This document shows positions 59,881 to 64,000 of a stretch of 64,000 nt of DNA, one piece after another. The number at the start of each line of letters is the position of its first letter. The stretch's first letter is position 1. A program made the translations under genes and the position numbers. The notes under the pieces are model-generated. The model searched no databases. It was not told where the DNA came from and was given only the letters and a program-made list of their open reading frames with translations. Source of the stretch: Megascapheus bottae (taxonomy: Eukaryota; Chordata; Mammalia; Rodentia; Geomyidae); the NCBI GenBank assembly GCA_024803745.1, contig JANJXV010000016.1:40157001-40221000 (forward strand), given 5' to 3'.

Positions 59881-61889
59881 AATGCAATGTATAAAAAGTG
59901 TTGACTACTTTAAAAGCATTTATTTTTCTGGAGAAAATAGTATCAGATTTGAAGTAGTTTGAACCAAAATCAATTTTAAATATTGAATAAATAACCATTT
60001 TTGAATTATAAATCTAAAATGCAAGAAGGCTTATTTGTATTGCCTAGATATTCTAATAACTGTTATTCCAGTTGAAAAGACATTTTAGTCTTTGCCAGTT
60101 CTACTGCATAGTTCTGTTTCTATTCGTTTGCTCATGCTAATTCCTCTGCTCCCGTGATAGAAATTGAACCTTCCCATTTCTTCTCCACACTCTTCAGTAA
60201 GCTTCCCACTACTGAGTGTTTCTAAAATAAAACATCTCTATTCTATGAGAGAAATCTAGCCAGACATATCCACTAAGGTCCTAGAAGGTATGTGCTTCCA
60301 TTTTCATCTGGGTGAACAGGGAAGTGAGGACTTAAATGATGTTATAACCCCTGACTCTGCCCTTGAAGGGAAGCAATAGAAAATCATGATATAAACAAAT
60401 TAATTCAGTGGGCACATTCAATTTATTGTAAAATTTGAATAATAAAAAGAACAATGAGAATGTTGGATCAAATTATATATATACACTATATATTATATTA
60501 TATTATATGTGTGTACACACATAAATATATATATGTATACATAAATATACCAAAATTCTAATTGACTAAGAGGACAGCATAGTCCCCAAGAGTTTTCAGT
60601 ATAGAAATCATCTAAATTACTTCACATGCAAATCAAAACATTTTTCTGCTGCTTTTTTTCCTCTATTAAACATCCTACACTTCTCTGGGCTGGACTGAGT
60701 TCACTCAATGGATCAATCCATATCCCTGAAAATTACATGATATTATTCTAAACATGTACAGAGCCAAAGACACACAAACACAATTAAACTGGTCTAAGTA
60801 TGCTACCTGCAGTTGTGGTGTCCTGTGGTGTAACTCCCTCGACAAACATGAAGTTTAACAGAGTGAGTGCCAGGAAGAGGAGCTGTGACTTGTCTGAGGA
60901 GAATGGGGGCTGGGGGGGGTGGGAAGATGGATGAAGAGGATCTGAGTCTTCAGTGCTCATGCATGTATATGAAAGCAGAACTGGGTAATGGAGGGAGGAG
61001 TGGGGTTGGGTGGAGGAGGGGAAAATGTTGGAACTATTACATTGACCAAGTTGCCTTGCACACATAGAGACACGCTTCACTGAAGCACCTTTGTAGAACT
61101 ATTTAAAGATAACGAGCAATATTTGAAATTCTCTAGCAGTAGAAAAACTCGCTCTTCTTTCTTCTTTGTGTTCAAACTGAAACTCAGAATTACCATTCTT
61201 CTCCGTGCTGAGACTTGAACTGATGTTTCTCTCTCTGACTCAGTAAACCCCTCTGGCAGACACTGCTGTCATTTTACTTAAAATTTAGGTATATTTATGT
61301 GTATATATGCATATATATGTACATATATGCATATATATACATACATATTTGGGTCACTATTCTCCTTGGTCTTTAAAGTATTCTAAATTTATACTAAGTT
61401 TAAGGTGTCATCTGAATTAACTTATTTATATCATATTTTTTCTATTTCTTTCTTTCAAATACACAGCCAGGAAGGGTAATATCACTTGAGCCCTCACTTT
61501 TCTGCTCAAGCTTGAGAGACTTTCCAATAGAACAATATTAATGTAAGGGCACAAGACAACATTATCTGCTCATTTTCTCATAATTCCCTATTTTGCTCCA
61601 CCTTTAAATTCTCTCCTTGGAATACTCCCATTTTTAATAGTTGTAATTACTTGTGGCAGTGTCAGCTTAGCTCCACTGATTCCACTATAGGCCCTCCATC
61701 ATCTGTTACCAGCTGACTCAGCGTTCATTCTCTCTCTGAAGACAGGGTTAGTGGTTAATGCATAGCCCCCAACCCTAAATCTCAATTTTAGCCAACATTG
61801 AATGGCTAGGCATTGAATTAATGCTTCCATTCTCTGTTGGACAAGATGACTTTACATTTATATTCTTATTTTAATATTTCCCTGTTACT
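59881..61889. other. Unique AT-rich DNA with simple sequence
   Basis: An AT-rich stretch at 60468-60550 contains an 18-bp perfect palindrome (TATGTGTGTACACACATA, 60506-60523). A TATGCATA-rich stretch lies at 61295-61345. A G-rich purine patch lies at about 60904-61022. No gene is seen. Confidence 0.45.
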
Positions 61890-62060
61890 TATGTGAAATA
61901 GGATAGGGAAGGGGGAAAGCAAGATGAGGGGTGGGGGTGAGGGAAGGGAAATGGCGACCAAGACATGAGAAAGGTTATCAATGTTTGTGAAGTAATGCAC
62001 CTTCTGTCTGGTGAATATAATGTAACTCTTCTATTAATTACAATAAAAATATATGGGAAA
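61890..62060 (+). mobile_element. LINE-1 3' UTR end, 5'-truncated, with TSD
   Basis: It carries only the purine tract and the terminal block (GGTGAATATAATGTAAC) and ends ACAATAAAAATAT. A perfect 17-bp TSD (AATATTTCCCTGTTACT) lies at 61873-61889 and 62061-62077. Among the shortest copies here. Confidence 0.94.
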
Positions 62061-62077
62061 AATATTTCCCTGTTACT

Positions 62078-63300
62078 GATATTATCAAGCATAGTTCAAT
62101 TCAAACAATTATATAAAGGAGTGTGATAAAAAACACAATTATTATTCTTACCTATAACTTAACCATATTTTGCAAACTTCTCCCACAGAAATTCAGCTTC
62201 CCAGTTTATGAAGTTTAAAATGGGGGCAGTATTTTCACTTTCAGTCTTTATTTGCTTTAAAGAGGAACTGCTTTAACATCTAGTATTGTAATACATAGAG
62301 CTGTTTACATTGTAAACATTGTATCCTGTTTAGCAAAAAGGCATCAGGGAACTTGGAATTTATTTCCTTGAGTTTAAATTTAGAGATAAGTATCAGAAAT
62401 TTAAATGTGAATTTACCGAATTCAAAAACTTTGCCTGTCTGTTTTTTAGAAAGGACAGGGCTTCATCCTGTCTCTTCCTTGCAGACTGACACTGAAAATC
62501 TGATGGTAAAGTGGGTGATGTGATTAGTATTTTTTTAAACTTGCCCCCTAAAATGTATTAAGAGAAATGTTTAACTAAAGTGTTACATATTAAAAGTTTT
62601 AAAGAAAATTAGAGATGGGTTTCCTGACAAAATTTGGAAGTGAGATTTCATAAAAGAGAAAAAAGGAAAGTTAGGGCTAAAAAAATGTTTGCTTAATTGC
62701 TATTTCAGTTGGCCCTTGTAAGTTTACTTGTAACAGTTTCCAGCAGTTAGCCCTTGTAAATTTGTTTGTAAGTTTCCAGCGGGCCCACAGAAAAGAACAG
62801 CAAATCCTTATTCAGATGTAATTTTGGCCATTACCAAGTTTTAGGTAAAATCATGACTGCAGACTATTTCTGTGTTGACCACCTTGGTGCTTTAATTGGA
62901 GTAAAGTGGCCTTTTAATGCTTGGCCATTCAAAATTAACAGAGCCAGTAGGTCATAGAAGAGTTTGTAAGCATGCCTTACTAATGCCTGTGTCTACAGGG
63001 CAGAAACTTGTCAGTATAATAGTAGGTAGTTAAAATTTAAGATTGTCAAAATAAATTTGTAGTTTACAATCATAATTTTGCACAAAGGCCTAAGGGAGCA
63101 GATTTGGGGTTGACACCAACCACAAATTCAGAAAAGAAGCTTGTAAACCTGAGGCTGTGTGCCTATCAATCTGTAAAATAGGCTAAGCTTTTAGGGTCCC
63201 TGGCCACGTAGAGACAACGCCCCTGAGTCAGCTTGAAGAAATTGTATAAGATGGATCTTTGCCCAGATTCCACTCCTGGGGCTTTAGCTAGCCTACTCTT
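62078..63300. other. Unique DNA with a short imperfect tandem repeat
   Basis: At 62712-62780 a unit beginning GCCCTTGTAA and ending TTTCCAGC occurs twice with a period of about 38 bases. This could be part of a retroviral-like LTR but no boundary is certain. No gene is recognised. Confidence 0.4.
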
Positions 63301-64000
63301 GCCCCTAGGCCCCCTTAAGAAAACAAATCTAAAAGGGGGAATATGGGTACCTAAAGCATGAGGCTTCAAGATAAGCTCCTTGATGTTTTATTTACATGAA
63401 ACTTTTTAAATTTTGATAGCTCAGAAGCATTGGGGTACCCACCGTGCTACCTCGCCCCACCCCCTGCCCCTTGTCCGAAGGAAGAACCTGATCACTAACG
63501 CCTCGCAGGAGCCAGCCCCTCTGTTAAGAGTGGGGTGAGGGTTTGCTTGTGTTTTCCAGACAGAGCAGAAAAGCCTCTCTGCAATTTACACGTTTCTGCC
63601 ACCACACAATGGCCTCTCAGGGGCACCTTTGCTGGCCGCAGCCAGCTGGCCTGTGTTCTGCCTCCACCTTTGGGACCTCACATGTACGGCCTAGGACGCT
63701 GACCTATCCAGAAAAACCGCCCTGGATGACTGCTCTGCGGGATATGGATGTCACAGACAAAGCCTCCACACTCTCCTCAAAGCTGCCTCATCCTCTGTCT
63801 ACCCCAGCATGGGAACCAGAACTGTGGATAATCATATCATGGTCCCTTGCCTGGGGGTCAAATTTATTACTCCACCCTCCTAGACATCCGAGAAGGACCC
63901 CAACAAAGGTGGTGTGCAGAGGGGATTACATAAGTCAGGCAAAGACTACATTTTTGTTTTCAGTCTTTGTTGGTTTTTGTTTTGTTTTTTGAAAGTACTG
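63301..64000. other. G+C-richer end of the window, possible retroviral-like sequence
   Basis: A purine run AAAAGGGGGAA (63331-63341) resembles the polypurine tract that precedes a 3' LTR in gamma-type endogenous retroviruses, and TGGGTACC follows three bases later. No second LTR end, primer site or coding domain is visible in the window, so this is weak. The 149-codon frame at 63543-63992 has no recognised motif. Confidence 0.25.

Overview
This is nuclear DNA from a mammal, almost certainly a rodent, with no ordinary gene that can be recognised. It is AT-rich, has no dense open reading frames, operons or bacterial signals, and carries five dispersed mammalian repeat classes: LINE-1, tRNA-derived SINEs, B1-derived SINEs, an LTR retroelement and MIR. 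The most informative repeat is a two-part SINE. Its left arm is ID-like, derived from a tRNA, with intact A and B boxes. Its right arm ends near GGACTGGC plus a poly(A) tail. From memory of the literature this matches the IDL-Geo SINE, reported only from Geomyoidea (kangaroo rats, pocket mice, pocket gophers). A heteromyid or geomyid rodent is therefore the best guess; no species call is possible from sequence alone.

Layout. 1-9.5 kb: mostly unique AT-rich DNA with four IDL-Geo copies or relatives, a short LINE-1 tail and a (CA)n array. 9.5-14.5 kb: a 5'-truncated LINE-1 that landed inside the first bases of a B1-based SINE, a (CA)n(CG)n(CA)n tract, and a 374-nt run of pure purines. 14.5-26 kb: mostly unique, with decayed LINE-1 ORF2 pieces and several SINEs. 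26-36 kb: unique sequence, three LINE-1 3' ends with target-site duplications (TSDs), SINEs and a MIR. 36-38 kb: a 5S rRNA retropseudogene without a tail and a solo LTR with a 6-bp TSD. 38-47 kb: a SINE cluster, a possible terminal coding exon (40192-40371) and a possible internal exon (45546-45643). 47-64 kb: microsatellites, unique DNA, a LINE-1 with a 5' inversion, one more LINE-1 tail, and a last 1.3 kb that may include retroviral-like sequence.

There is no gene circuit to describe. The window reads as intergenic or deep intronic DNA shaped by LINE-1 and the SINEs it mobilises. Many insertions keep perfect 10-17 bp TSDs, so several are fairly young. The only protein-coding candidates are two short exon-like segments with good splice signals, and I could not assign either to a known family. 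I found no convincing evidence of an undescribed biological system. The best leads are the tailless 5S retropseudogene, the twin-primed LINE-1, the right arm shared by two SINE families, the giant purine tract and the two exon candidates.
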